Assembly (NCBI GenBank): GCA_020310875.1
Contig: CM035430.1
Span: forward strand, 106,681,979-106,745,978
DNA: 64,000 nt
Direction of reading: 5' to 3'
Source: Ceratopteris richardii
Taxonomy: Eukaryota; Streptophyta; Polypodiopsida; Polypodiales; Pteridaceae
Each line of letters starts with the position of its first letter. Positions within the stretch are counted from its first letter, which is position 1. The notes beneath the pieces were generated by a model, which was not told the origin of the DNA, ran no database searches, and worked only from the letters and a program-made list of their open reading frames with translations. A program made the position numbers and the translations under genes. This document shows positions 1 to 10,748 of this stretch, piece after piece.

Positions 1-1505
1 TATAAGAGAGCATTGAAGTCACTTTTTAGAACATCCAACGCCAACGATTGGTGGAGCTTGAGGAGATGGTGCTCTAGCACTCATGGGGCAGCCATGGTGT
101 ACTTTGTGAAGCTATGGAACTATGTTGAGGAGCAGCCATGAAGTTCTTGGAGAAGAGTGTGCTCACACTTTTGCTTATGGAGAAGACTTACCTATCAGGA
201 GCTTGGAGGTGTGGATCATCCATCCACATGATGTATTTGAAGATTGTCTTCTACATGAAGATTATGGAGTACTTCAAAGACATTGGATGGAGCTTAACAT
301 ACGATTGCATCTTATGTTAGCTATTCAGGTAGATATTCTCTTTATGCACACAGGTACTACTTCGAGCTTATGGAGGCAGTGGCATCCATATCTGGAGGAG
401 TCCTATTCGGCATACATGGAGGCAGTGGCATCCATAAAGGAGAATCAGTACATGCATTCAGAAGAGGTGTTAGAGAAGGTGTTTCCACATGAGTATGAGG
501 ATTTCTATCAGCAACATGTTAGCTTTCTATGCTAATTCTGTAAGTATGTGATCTTTCACACACACATCTGATTTAGGGTCTTCCATAGCCTAAATTGAGA
601 TTAGGGTTTGCTGAATATCAATGTCAAACTGATCTTTCCTCTTTCTATCACTCATATTCACTCTTCTACAACCTATAAGGTCATACATCTCATACATATT
701 CAGATTTCTATCCCTACATCTGAATATTCTTGTAAATTTTGTACATACACTCTTCCATCTATTTTTGTTCACATAGAGTGGTTGAGATTTTGACTCCCAC
801 ATTGTAAATTGACATTTGTATATATGATGGTGTGAGTAAGCACTGGCTTACGTAACACTTTGAACATATTGTCTAATCTCCCTCTATCTTTGTCTCATCA
901 TTGTATGATTAAGTGCTGTATATTCATGTTTGTCAATATTGGAAGATACTAGAATCTATGTTGTAGATCCTTGACATGTGGAACCTGTGGAGTTAATTAT
1001 GGGCCTACCTAATTTCCAAGAGTCGGTATAAGAGCTCCCAAGTTTACAACATATGGTTTCAGAGCATCTTCTAACATTTGACATATGACATAACATACTT
1101 AATTTAGATGAGTAGAGATTTGAGAATTAGACAATTCAGTCACATGTTTTTTTATCAGTGTGGAGTATGAAGTTGATGATCTGTTAGCAGCCAAATACTT
1201 TTAGAAGTATGAAAATACTTTACAAAAGAATTGCTTGAAGATCAAGACTTGATGAAGAAAAGGCTACTTCAAATTCAAGGAAAAACAATGGTTTGGAGAA
1301 GATGAAGGAACAAGATCAACATCAAATCACAGGTATTAGTTTCTACTATCAGATTGTCATATGCAGGTCATATCTTAGAAGAGCAGTTATGAAGAGATTT
1401 GAAGGATACAAGAAGTGCTTTTATACACTTTCATTAATTTGAAAGTAAAAGCATTAGCTACATCAAAACAGGTATCTAGAGGTTGTTCTTGACAGTTTTG
1501 ATAGA
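1..1505. other. Unresolved sequence, possibly a decayed LTR element
   Basis: No recognisable protein. A 137-codon open frame (122-535, +) matches no family I know and contains the same 18-bp string (GGAGGCAGTGGCATCCAT) twice, near 371 and 418, so it is probably chance coding in repetitive DNA. Near 1051-1066 the string ATGGTTTCAGAGC, and near 1024 GGTATAAGAGC, both resemble the plant initiator-Met primer-binding site TGGTATCAGAGC with one or two changes. The preceding ~500 bp could therefore be an eroded LTR. I found no partner LTR and no gag after it, so this stays a guess. Confidence 0.25.
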
Positions 1506-1687
1506 TCTCTTTCATGCTAAGAAAGTTCATCTAAGAAGACAAATTTGGAGATCATATCATTTTTGTTTTCAGCCAACACATGGTTGAAAGTTTTGTTGAT
1601 CAAAGTTTGTACCTAGAGAGGTAATTCAGTATTCCGCATATGAGGAGATGGAGCTGAGATGGTAGAAGCATGTTTTATCTTCTAGGC
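1506..1687 (+). repeat. Direct repeat, copy 1 (left of hAT remnant)
   Basis: This stretch, from CTCTTTCATGCTAAGAAAG to TTTATCTTCTAG, recurs with about 90% identity at 3325-3369 continued at 9111-9246, where copia element A has since been inserted. The two copies flank the hAT remnant. It is non-coding and its origin is unknown. Confidence 0.8.
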
Positions 1688-3324
1688 ATAGTAAAATAAA
1701 ACGCGTTTTTTTGCCAAATAAAAAACATTCCGGACGTTAGGACGCTCAGAACGTTTTATTGCGTTTTTTTGGCGATTTTTTTTTCCGAAAATTTTTTGTG
1801 TATCCGTTCGAGCTGCATATGAAGCCGTTGAGCTGCACTTTAGAGCATTCCTTGCTTTCTCCTCTTCCTTGCCATCTCCTCTCCCTTACCTCCTTGCCTT
1901 CTCCTCTCCCTTGGGCCTTGCCTCCTTACCTTCTCCTCTCCTTGCCTTCTTCTCTCCCATGCCTTCTCCTCTTTGAAGTTTGCACACACTCTTGAGTCTT
2001 GTCGTGGCCCGTGTAGAGTCTAGAATCTCTTTCACTCTTTGCTTTCAAGTTTCACCATGGATAGAGCTCCTGATGTCATCCGTAACCATGTGAAAATTCA
2101 TAGCCCTACCTCTTGGGAATGCAATTATTGCAAGGGCATGTATGGTGGCTTGGCATCCCGCATGAAAGGTCATCTCCTTGGTTTGAGAGGAAAAGGCATT
2201 GGAAAATGCACATCCATACCTCAAAAAACCGTAGAGGAGTTGACTGTTCAACTCCAGTTGAGTCAAAGACTGGGTAATTTGCCTATGCCTCCATCATCTG
2301 AGAGCACTGTGGATGCAGGTAATGAGCCTCTTCATGATGAAATTCTATCTCATCAAGTTCATGATCAGAGTGCAACTAAAATGCCATGCATAGAGAGCAT
2401 GAGTTTCGTGGGTGCCAATGCCTCTCCCTCTTTTTCACGTCATCCAGCACATTCAAAGATCCCCGATAGTAATATATTCATGAGAGGCAATATAAGGGCT
2501 GGAGTGCAAAAGCAACATATGGAAGAGGCCACTAGAGAGTTGACCAAACTCTTCATTCAGTGTGGCATTCCATTTAATGTTGCTAATACTCTTCCATGGA
2601 AGAGGGCAATGAAAGCCATTAGTAGAATAGGTGTTGCTTGGGAGGGCCTTACGAGACAAACCTTGCACACTACTCAGCTCTTAAGGCAAACAAAGCTTGT
2701 ACAGACTGAAATGTTATCCCTAAGATCTGTATCGGAGAAATATGGATGCTCTATTCTATGTGATGGCTGGTCGGACATTCGTAGAAGGAATGTTTATAAC
2801 ATCCTTGTGTCCTCTTGCAAGGGCACAATGATTTTACGTGCTATACCGGCCCATGGACCAGGCACAGTAGTGACAGGTGAATTCATATTCTCACATGTTA
2901 AAAAAGCCATTGAGGATGTGGGAAGTGAGAATGTAGTGCAAGTTGTGACCAACAATGGGTCCAACTGCATGTCTATGGGGCATATGATTTAAGAGGCATA
3001 CCCCAAGATTACATGGACACCATGTGAATCCCACAGTTTAGATTTGCTTATGGAAGACATTGGAGCACTTCCATGGGTGAAATCAATCCTTGATAAAGCA
3101 AAATTCATTGTGAAATTTGTCACTAGTAAGCCAAAAGTATTGAACATCTTTCGTGCCCACTCTACCTTGGATTTCCAGAAACCCTCTTATCATACAGTTT
3201 TGTTACATGTATATAGTACTTGATAGAGTCCTTAGAGTAAGAAAAGGGCTTCTACGTAAGGTGGTGGCGGAGGATTGGTACAACATTCAGGAGGTTAGAG
3301 GAGGAGACTCTCTCTTCACACACT
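1688..3324 (+). mobile_element. hAT-superfamily DNA transposon remnant
   Basis: The segment between the two direct-repeat copies contains a broken hAT-type transposase (2057-3297). The left part (1688-1800) is rich in homopolymers and repeated ACGTT/AACGC words, as in subterminal regions of hAT elements. No matching right terminal inverted repeat or 8-bp target duplication could be seen; the coding similarity stops shortly before the second direct repeat, so the right end is probably deleted. Confidence 0.6.
2057..3297 (+). pseudogene. hAT transposase pseudogene (BED finger and DUF659-type core)
   Basis: Transposase of the cut-and-paste hAT superfamily, broken. An open frame from ATG 2057 to TAA 2990-2992 gives about 311 residues. 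The N-terminus has a BED-like zinc finger (WECNYCKGMYGG, then a histidine in MKGHLLG and a cysteine in GKCTS). The C-terminal half reads SILCDGWSDIRRRNVYNILV, then VVTNNGSNC, as in the plant DUF659 transposase family. Past the stop the same frame continues with family-typical WTPCESHSLDLLMEDIG up to about 3200. A frameshift then moves the LDRVLRVRKGLL..VVAEDW segment to another frame. The C-terminal dimerisation region is absent. Stop, frameshift and truncation make it non-functional. The family call is by motif recognition only. Confidence 0.75.
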
Positions 3325-3369
3325 CTCTTTCATGGTAAGAAAGTTGATCTAAGAAGACAAATTTGGGGA
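3325..3369 (+). repeat. Direct repeat, copy 2, left part
   Basis: Matches 1506-1550 and ends in GGGGA, the target site of copia element A. The rest of this copy resumes at 9111 on the other side of the element. Confidence 0.8.
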
Positions 3370-3761
3370 TGTTGGGGATAAAGGCCCCAAGGACTCTCCT
3401 TTTGTATATTTTGACCCTTCCATGTGAAAGCTCTCTTCGAGAGCTTTCCAGACATATTTTTGTTGTATTTTTTGGACCCCAAATTGGGGAGTTATAGGCA
3501 TTTATATTATTTTTATGACTTTTGGTCATTGGCCATGTGTGAACATGCCCAAATGACCTAAAAGTCACTTATCAATAAGACTTGGTCCCAAATCTCTCAT
3601 AACTTGATTGGGACTTCTTCAACTTCAGCTTCTCCATCTTCTTCTCCAAATTTCTGCGCAGGTTTCTCTCTCTACTTTCTCTCTCCTCACGCAGCAGCCC
3701 ACTCCCTTGGCGTTTGGAGCAACCGAGCACACCACGACGTAGCTCTCCGCGGCCTCTTTCA
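3370..3761 (+). repeat. 5' LTR of copia element A
   Basis: 392 bp, starting TGTTGGGGATAAAGG and ending GGCCTCTTTCA, followed two bases later by the PBS. It contains a 10-bp perfect hairpin (GAAAGCTCTC at 3426-3435, GAGAGCTTTC at 3439-3448, 3-nt loop). By eye it differs from the 3' copy at three substitutions. Confidence 0.95.
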
Positions 3762-3763
3762 AC

Positions 3764-3775
3764 TGGTATCAGAGC
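3764..3775 (+). promoter_or_regulatory. Primer-binding site of element A (tRNA-iMet)
   Basis: TGGTATCAGAGC, complementary to the 3' end of plant initiator-Met tRNA and used to prime minus-strand cDNA. It lies 2 nt after the 5' LTR. Confidence 0.9.
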
Positions 3776-3870
3776 TTTGAGCTGTTCCATCGCGACAAAG
3801 TTGCTCAAACTGTTTTTCTACTTCAGCCTATGTTGAGCTTAAGGTGTTTTCTTGCATTTGGGAGAATTTC

Positions 3871-3898
3871 ATCGCGAAAAACCTTCCTTTTTCGCGAT
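3871..3898 (+). other. Perfect 11-bp hairpin in the element A leader
   Basis: ATCGCGAAAAA (3871-3881), a 6-nt loop CCTTCC, then TTTTTCGCGAT (3888-3898). The half-site CATCGCGA occurs again near 3789 and 3971 in the same 704-nt leader. A packaging, dimerisation or translational role is possible but is only inference. Confidence 0.7.
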
Positions 3899-4465
3899 AA
3901 AAGGGCTGTTTTTGGAGGATTACTTCAGCCCGGAGCAAAGCTGAAGCAAATTTTGTGCTTTTTAGAGAGTTTCATCGCGAAAAATCTCTTCTATTCTTCT
4001 TTTTGTATCCCCACAGGTCTTTTTCAGCATCCACATTGCTGATTTTTTCATCTACAAGTCTTTTGTGGCAGAAATTCTCTCATTTTTCAAGTGGGAGGAC
4101 ATGCACAAAGATTGAGGAAATGCATACTTGCTGGAAACTTATTACAGTAGGTCATTTCTCTGATTTTACAGGTCATATTGCTGCAAAAATTGGGGCTTTT
4201 GTGAAAACAAGCACCCATTGCCTTGGTTTTACATCTATGTATGCCTTTTGTGGTTGAAAAACAACAAATTTGTTGTTTTTTATGCAATTACAGCTTGCTG
4301 GAATTTTCTGAAATTTTCTGCAGAAAATTTCAGAAATTGTTTTTTGCAAGTTTGAACAGTTTTTGGGCTTAATTTCTCAGCTATAGTCTCCTAAGGTAAT
4401 TGCGCACAGGACAGCAGGTGAATTTTACCTTTTTGGTGAAATTTTGAAGCTCTTAGTGTGCAAAC

Positions 4466-7400
4466 ATGGCCTCTACCTCCTCTGATGTCAAAAGCTTGTT
4501 TGAGATCAAGAGATTTGAAGGTAATGGTTTCGATTTGTGGAAAGAGAGAATGTTGGGCATCCTCTTTCTTAAAGATTGTGAAGGGGCTCTTGAGGAAGTC
4601 AAGCCTGAAGATATGACAGATGCAGCATGGATGAACCTAAACAAGAAGGCCATCACTTACATCAAGATGGCTGTATCATATGAAATCTTAGTGGATTTGA
4701 AAGGCCTTACAACTGCTTTTGAGGTATGGGAGAAGCTGAAAGCCACTTATGAAAATACCACGCCTGTAAATCAAGTGCATCTTATGCGTAAGCTAGTGTG
4801 TATGCAGCTTGATGAGTCAAAAAGTGCGGCTGAGCACTTATCTTTGTTTACAGGTACTCTTTCACAATTGCAGGACTCTGGATTACCTCCATTTGATGAT
4901 AAGCTTAAGGCCATCTTCTTGTTGATGACCTTACCTGATTCGTGGGAAACATTGGTTGTTTCACTTTCGAATAGCCCCAATCTTACCTTTGATGGTGTAA
5001 GGGGTTCTATTTTGAATGAGGAAATCAGGAGGAAAGCTAATGGAGAGGGCAGTGGTTCAGCCAATGTGGCTAGAGGAAGAACAGAAAAGAAAAGTGGAAA
5101 TGTACAGAGGAACAGGAGCAAAAGCAAAGGCAAGGCTGAAGTGACTTGTTATCAATGTGGTAGGAAAGGTCACAAGAAGCCTGATTGCAGATTCTATAAA
5201 GCTGAACTAGAAAGAAAGAAGAACACAGGTGACAGGAAGAAAAAGGACACCAAGAATGAAGCACATGATACCTCAAAGGACAAAGACAAAGAGAAGGCCA
5301 ATGTGGCCTCTAGTGTCATCATTGAGGAGCTATCAGATGCAGAAGATATACTTTGTGCTACTATGGAAGCAGAGCATGCTGAAGTTATTGATCCTTCTAT
5401 TAATATTCATGCACAAGATATGCAGATCACAAAGAGGGATTTGATTGATGCCTTGCTTACTGTGAATGATGCTTTGTCACAAACATGGATTGTAGATTCA
5501 GGTGCATCGTTTCATGTAACTCCTATTAAGGAGTATTTCACTACCTTTCATGCAGGCAGCCATGGACATGTATATCTTGGAAATAACCATGCTTGTTCAA
5601 TTGAAGGTATTGGAACAGTGCATCTCACAGTGGATGGTACCAATGAGCTGGTTTTGCATGATGTAAGGTATGTACCAAGCATCAAGAAAAGCTTATTGTC
5701 TGTTGGGCAAATGGATATGCATGGATATAGTACCCTCTTTGAGAAGGGGTCATGGAAGCTTATCAAAGGCTCTAGGCTGATTGTTAAAGGTACAAAGAAA
5801 GGGACTCTTTATTGCTTGCATGGTAAAGCCTTGCTGGGCAAGTTTATTGCTTTGGCTAAAATCCATTCACATATGGAATTATGGCATAAAAGGCTTGGTC
5901 ACATGAGTCAAAAAGGCCTTGATAAACTATGTAATTTGGACAAGTTTGATGCTAAAGGCTCAAAACTTGATTTTTGTAATGAATGCCAATATGGTAAGCA
6001 AGTAAAGAATTCTTACTACTCTGGTGTCTCTCGTAAGTCTAATGTGCTTGATCTTGTTCATTCTGATGTTTGTAGCATGCCCACAAAATCTATGGGGGGT
6101 GCTCTTTACTTTGTTTCTTTTGTAGATGATTACTCTAGGAAGCTTTGGGTATATTTGTTAAAATCTAAAGATGAAGCCTTTGCTGCATTTAAGAAATTTA
6201 ATGCATTTGTGACCACTCAAACAGGTAGAAAGCTGAAATGCTTATGTACAGATAATGGGGGTGAGTTTACAAGTGCTGAATTCAATAGATTTTGTGAAAA
6301 TCTTGGTATTAAGAGGGAGCTAACAGTCCCATACAGCCCCTCTTCCAACGGTGTGGCTGAAAGGTATAATAGGACTTTATGTGAGAGGGTGAGATGCATG
6401 CTGTCCACAGCTAATCTCCCTCATGGATTTTGGGGAGAGGCTTTGAAAACTGCAGTTCATGTTTGCAATCGATCCCCTCATATGTCCTTAAAAGGTGGCA
6501 TTCCAGAAGAGGTTTGGTCTGGCAAACCAGCTTCATATGACCACCTACGCATCTTTGGTTGCGATGCTTTTGTGCATATAAGGCCTGAGTTGAGAAGCAA
6601 GTTAGATGCAAAGTCCATGAAAGGAATCTTCATGGGTTATGGAGATGAAGGTGAAATGGGCTACAAGATTTGGCTACCTCAACTCAAGAAGGTAATACGC
6701 AGCCGAGATGTTGTATTTAATGAGGCAAGGCTGCTCAAAAACAATTGTGCCTCTAAAGATGACCATAAAAGAGTCAAATTTCAGCATGTACAGCCACCAG
6801 TTAAATCTGATATGGACCCTCGGGATGCACCACATATGGCTGGAAATGACAATGAGCCCGTGGTTATTGAGCCAGATGATGCTGGACAGCAAAATGATGC
6901 TCCTGAAGGGCATATGCAGCCACCTATTCATGTTGAAAACAGGGCTGGAAATGTACAGCAGCCTGTTAACAATGAAGAAGTTAATGTACCTCCTGATGTA
7001 GATCCATTGCCTGGTAATGTTGATCATTGGGTAAGAAGATCTATACGTCCTAGGAGGCGAGTGAATAGATATGATCCCTCTATACATTATATTATGTTAT
7101 CAGATTATATTATGTTATGAGATGAGGGTGAGCCTCTTACTTATAAAGAGGCAAAGCTATGTGAGCACAAGAAGAAGTGGGAGTTAGCCATGCAGGAAGA
7201 GATAAAGGCCTTGCATGCAAATGATACTTGGGATTTGGTTGAGTTACCCAAAGGAAGGAAAGCCATTCCAAACAAGTGGGTGTACAAAATCAAAACTGTT
7301 GATGGCAAACCCAAGTATAAGGCAAGGCTGGTTGCTAAGGGATATGCCCAAAAAGAGGGCATTGATTTCCAAGAAGTGTTCTCTCCAGTGGTGAAAATGA

Positions 7401-8677
7401 CCACTTTACGTGTGTTGTTTGCTCTCACAGCTCCCTTGGATTTGGAATTATTCCAAATGGATGTTAAAACAGCCTTTTTGCATGGTGATTTAGATGAAGA
7501 GCTGTACATGAAACAGCCAGAAGGATATGCCATTCCTGGAAAAGAGCATCTGGTATGCAAACTGAAAAGGAGCTTGTATGGGCTGAAACAGGCCCCCAGA
7601 CAATGGTATAAGAAGTTTGATGCATTTATGCTCAAACATGGGTTTAAAAGAAGCCATGCAGATCATTGTTTGTACACGAAAAAGGATGAAGATGGCAGCC
7701 CAATTATTCTTGTACTGTATGTAGATGATATGCTGCTGGCTGGGAAGAAAAAGAGCACTCTGAATGCTCTAAAACAACAGCTGAACTCTGCATTCTCAAT
7801 GAAAGACCTTGGGGAAGCTGAGCATATTCTTGGTATGCGTATAAAAAGGGATAGACAGCAGCATACTTTGCAGGTATCCCAATAAAAGTACATTGAAAAA
7901 GTGCTGGACAGATTTAATGTGGCTGATGCTAAGCCTCTTGGAGTGCCATTGCAGCCACATGTTAAGCTTTCCAAGGATGACTGTCCCAAAAATGATGATG
8001 CAGCCAGTTACATGAAGAGTGTTCCATATGCATCAGCTTGTGGTTCACTTATGTATGCTATGGTTGCCACTCGGCCAGACATTGCTCATGCAGTGGGAGT
8101 TGTTAGCAGGTTCATGGCTAATCCTGGTAGAGCTCATTGGGAGGCAGTCAAATCTATCTTGAGATATTTGAAAGGGACCAAAAGTAAATGCTTATGTTAT
8201 GGAAAGGGTCCATTGGAGTTAAAAGGATTTTGTGATTCAGACATGGCAGTTGATGTGGACACACGCAAGTCCACAAGTGGCTATGTATACATCCTTGCAG
8301 GTGGAGCTATTTCATGGTGCTCTAGACTTCAGAGGATAGTTGCACTATCTACTACAGAGGCTGAATATATTTCAGCCACAGAGGCTTCCAAAGAAGCCAT
8401 TTGGTTAGCTCGACTCTGCAGTGAGTTTGGGATGCTTGAAAAGGCACCTCTTCTTGGATGCGATAGCCAGAGTGCCATATGTTTGGCAAAGAATGCCATG
8501 TTTCATGCTCGCACAAAGCATATTGATGTGAGATATCACTTCATCAGAGAGGTGTTAGAGGATGGCCTGATCACTTTGATCAAGGTCAATACTTCACAGA
8601 ATCCTACAGATGCTCTCACGAAGTGTCTACCCAAGGCACAACATCAGCTATGTATACAAATGGTGGGAGTTACTTAG
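4466..8677 (+). pseudogene. Gag-pol polyprotein of copia element A, two in-frame stops
   Basis: One frame of about 1403 codons including two stops. Order: UBN2-type gag; zinc knuckle CYQCGRKGHKKPDC (about residue 228); protease DSGAS (about 344); integrase HHCC zinc site (WHKRLGH..CNECQYGK, about 472-512) and D,D-35-E core (HSDV about 534, CTDNGGEF about 596, GVAERYNR about 632); reverse transcriptase with YVDDMLL; RNase H with STTEAEY and a KHIDVRYHFIRE segment. TGA at 7118-7120 separates integrase from RT, directly at an 18-bp tandem duplication; TAA at 7883-7885 falls after VSQ in the RT connection. No frameshift was seen. The ATG at 4466 follows a 704-nt leader and begins the conserved gag N-terminus. 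The single frame and domain order are typical of plant copia (Tork/Tnt1-like gag). Confidence 0.93.
7083..7120 (+). repeat. 18-bp tandem duplication ending in a nonsense codon
   Basis: The 18-bp unit ATTATATTATGTTATCAG and a second copy ending TTATGAG lie head to tail. The second copy carries the in-frame TGA at 7118-7120. The duplication itself keeps the frame. Confidence 0.8.
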
Positions 8678-8703
8678 CTTAAAGGAGCCTCCTTGGTCCT
8701 TTA

Positions 8704-8713
8704 AGTGGGAGGT
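8704..8713 (+). promoter_or_regulatory. Polypurine tract of element A
   Basis: AGTGGGAGGT immediately before the 3' LTR; the expected plus-strand primer site. Confidence 0.7.
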
Positions 8714-9105
8714 TGTTCGGGATAAAGGCCCCAAGGACTCTCCTTTTGTATATTTTGACCCTTCCATGTGAAAGCTCTCTTCGAGAGCTTTCCAGACATA
8801 TTTTTGTTGTATTTTTTGGACCCCAAATTGGGAAGTTATAGGCATTTACATTATTTTTATGACTTTTGGTCATTGGCCATGTGTGAACATGCCCAAATGA
8901 CCTAAAAGTCACTTATCAATAAGACTTGGTCCCAAATCTCTCATAACTTGATTGGGACTTCTTCAACTTCAGCTTCTCCATCTTCTTCTCCAAATTTCTG
9001 CGCAGGTTTCTCTCTCTACTTTCTCTCTCCTCACGCAGCAGCCCACTCCCTTGGCGTTTGGAGCAACCGAGCACACCACGACGTAGCTCTCCGCGGCCTC
9101 TTTCA
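8714..9105 (+). repeat. 3' LTR of copia element A
   Basis: 392 bp, TGTTCGGGATAAAGG to CTCTTTCA, directly followed by the second GGGGA target copy. It carries the same 10-bp hairpin at 8770-8792. Confidence 0.95.
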
Positions 9106-9110
9106 GGGGA

Positions 9111-9246
9111 TCACATCAGTTTTATTTTCAGCCAACACAAGGTTGAAAGTTTTGCTGATCAAAGTTTGTACCTAGAGAGGTAATTCAATATTCCGCATAT
9201 GAGGAGATAGAGCTCATATGGTAGAAGCATGTTTTATCTTCTAGGT
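9111..9246 (+). repeat. Direct repeat, copy 2, right part
   Basis: Continues copy 2 of the repeat interrupted by element A; matches about 1553-1687 with roughly 90% identity, ending at TCTTCTAG. Confidence 0.8.
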
Positions 9247-9933
9247 CACTTCCATTTATATATCATGTTTGTTTTGTCTCCTACTCTTAGCACTAGAGGA
9301 AGAGAAAAATTCATTTATTGCTCAATGAGGCATTGAATTTACATAAAAATTCAGCTCTCAGCCATATCTTTCAGTTTTCTGCTTCCTACAACTTGTTTGA
9401 CATATTAGCCGGTCAATCAACCCTTGGTCAACCTTTGGTCAACTCTGGTCAAACTGGCTAACTTTGCCCAACAAAATCAAACCTGTAATAAAGTGATCAA
9501 ACATAGTCAAGGAAATACTTGCAACAAGGAGAAAGGTACAGTTCTTGAAATGTTTGTATTTTGTATTATAAATTTCATATTTTAGAAATTTTTCGACTCC
9601 CTAGATCCTTCCTAGAGCAAGGTCACTTCTCGCATAGGGTTTCTTGTTTAATGCAAGGTGCATATAAACTGTATCTTGTGTTTAGAGCCTAGTTGTAGTC
9701 TATTCAAAACATCTAGTGGCAGATCGTGACCAAATTTATCCCCATATGAAAAGCTAGAGGGAAGTTTTAATTATCTGGTGGATTTATATGAGCTTCCCAC
9801 TTTGGATGAGAAGGCTGCTCTTTGCTACATACGAACACATAAAGATGGGTATCTTCAATGCTAAGGTTTAGGAGAGAAATTCAAATAGAAGATGTTGTGG
9901 TCTTAGATTGCTTGTAATAATGTAGATGTTTGC

Positions 9934-10091
9934 TATGTACAAGAGCACAAACTGCATCATCATGTGGATTCCGTAGATTTTACTTCGATTTTTTTGGATT
10001 GTCTATGTTCTCTATGTACAAGAGCACAAACTGCATCATCATGTGAATTCCGTAGATTTTACTTCAGCTTTTTTGGGTTGTCTATGTTGGT
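9934..10091 (+). repeat. 79-bp tandem duplication
   Basis: TATGTACAAGAGCACAAACTG begins at 9934 and again at 10013; both copies continue through CCGTAGATTTTACTTC to TTGTCTATG, with few mismatches. Confidence 0.85.
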
Positions 10092-10440
10092 GCTGCTCAA
10101 CCTCAATACTCCGGGTGCTTTTCAACAAACCTTCGGGTAGACTTCTTACAGCTTCCTTCAATACAAAGGAGCCAAACATGTGTGTGTGTATGTATGTATC
10201 ATGATCATCTACATCAGTCATTTGTTGAAACTGGATGGCATAAACCCATCCTCTCAGAAGAAATCATAAACTGAGATCCATTAAGCATGAATCATACAGA
10301 GAGGTTAACAATATTGCTCAAGAAAGCCAAAGAATAGAGGCAAGGGAGCTGAAATGACATTAGCAGATTGTCCCTAGGAAAGGCATGATTCTGGGAAAAG
10401 GGCAAACTATGACCATCTCCCACCAAACCTCAGCATATAA

Positions 10441-10748
10441 CATGAGTAGGTATCTCACATCATCAATTCAGATAGCTGATCTCAAGTGGTCCATCTGAAC
10501 TACAAAATGAATAAAGAAAAATAAAGAAAAAAGAAAATGAATTTTGAGAAGAAAAAAGGGAGGATTTTTTTATGCTTTTGCCGAAGCTAAATATTCCATG
10601 AGTAGGTATCTCACATCATCAATTCAGAGAGATGATCTGAAGTGGTCCATTTGAACTGCAAAATGAGTAAGGAAGAATAAAGGTAAAAGAAATGAAATTT
10701 TAAAAAAAAACGAAGATTGTTTCATGCTTTTGCCTAAGCTAAACTATA
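10441..10748 (+). repeat. 156-bp tandem duplication
   Basis: CATGAGTAGGTATCTCACAT begins at 10441 and at 10597. Both copies run through a purine-rich stretch to TTTTGCC(G/T)AAGCTAAA, with about 85-90% identity. Confidence 0.85.

Larger units (their letters stand above)
3370..9105 (+). mobile_element. Copia element A, full length, recent, interrupted coding frame
   Basis: Complete Ty1/copia LTR retrotransposon of 5736 bp: LTR (3370-3761), PBS (3764-3775), leader with hairpin, gag-PR-IN-RT-RH frame (4466-8677), purine tract (8704-8713), LTR (8714-9105). It is flanked by the perfect 5-bp target duplication GGGGA (3365-3369 and 9106-9110). The empty site can be inferred by comparison with the first direct-repeat copy at 1506-1687. 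The two LTRs differ at about 3 of 392 positions, so insertion was recent. Two in-frame stops mean this copy cannot make a full polyprotein. Confidence 0.95.

Noticed and set aside
122..535. 137-codon open frame at the window start
   Set aside because: Contains a repeated 18-bp string and has no recognisable domain; treated as repeat-derived.
9730..9861. 44 open codons with protein-like composition (VDLYELPTLDEKAALCY)
   Set aside because: Short, no start codon or splice context visible, and no recognised family; chance length in six frames.
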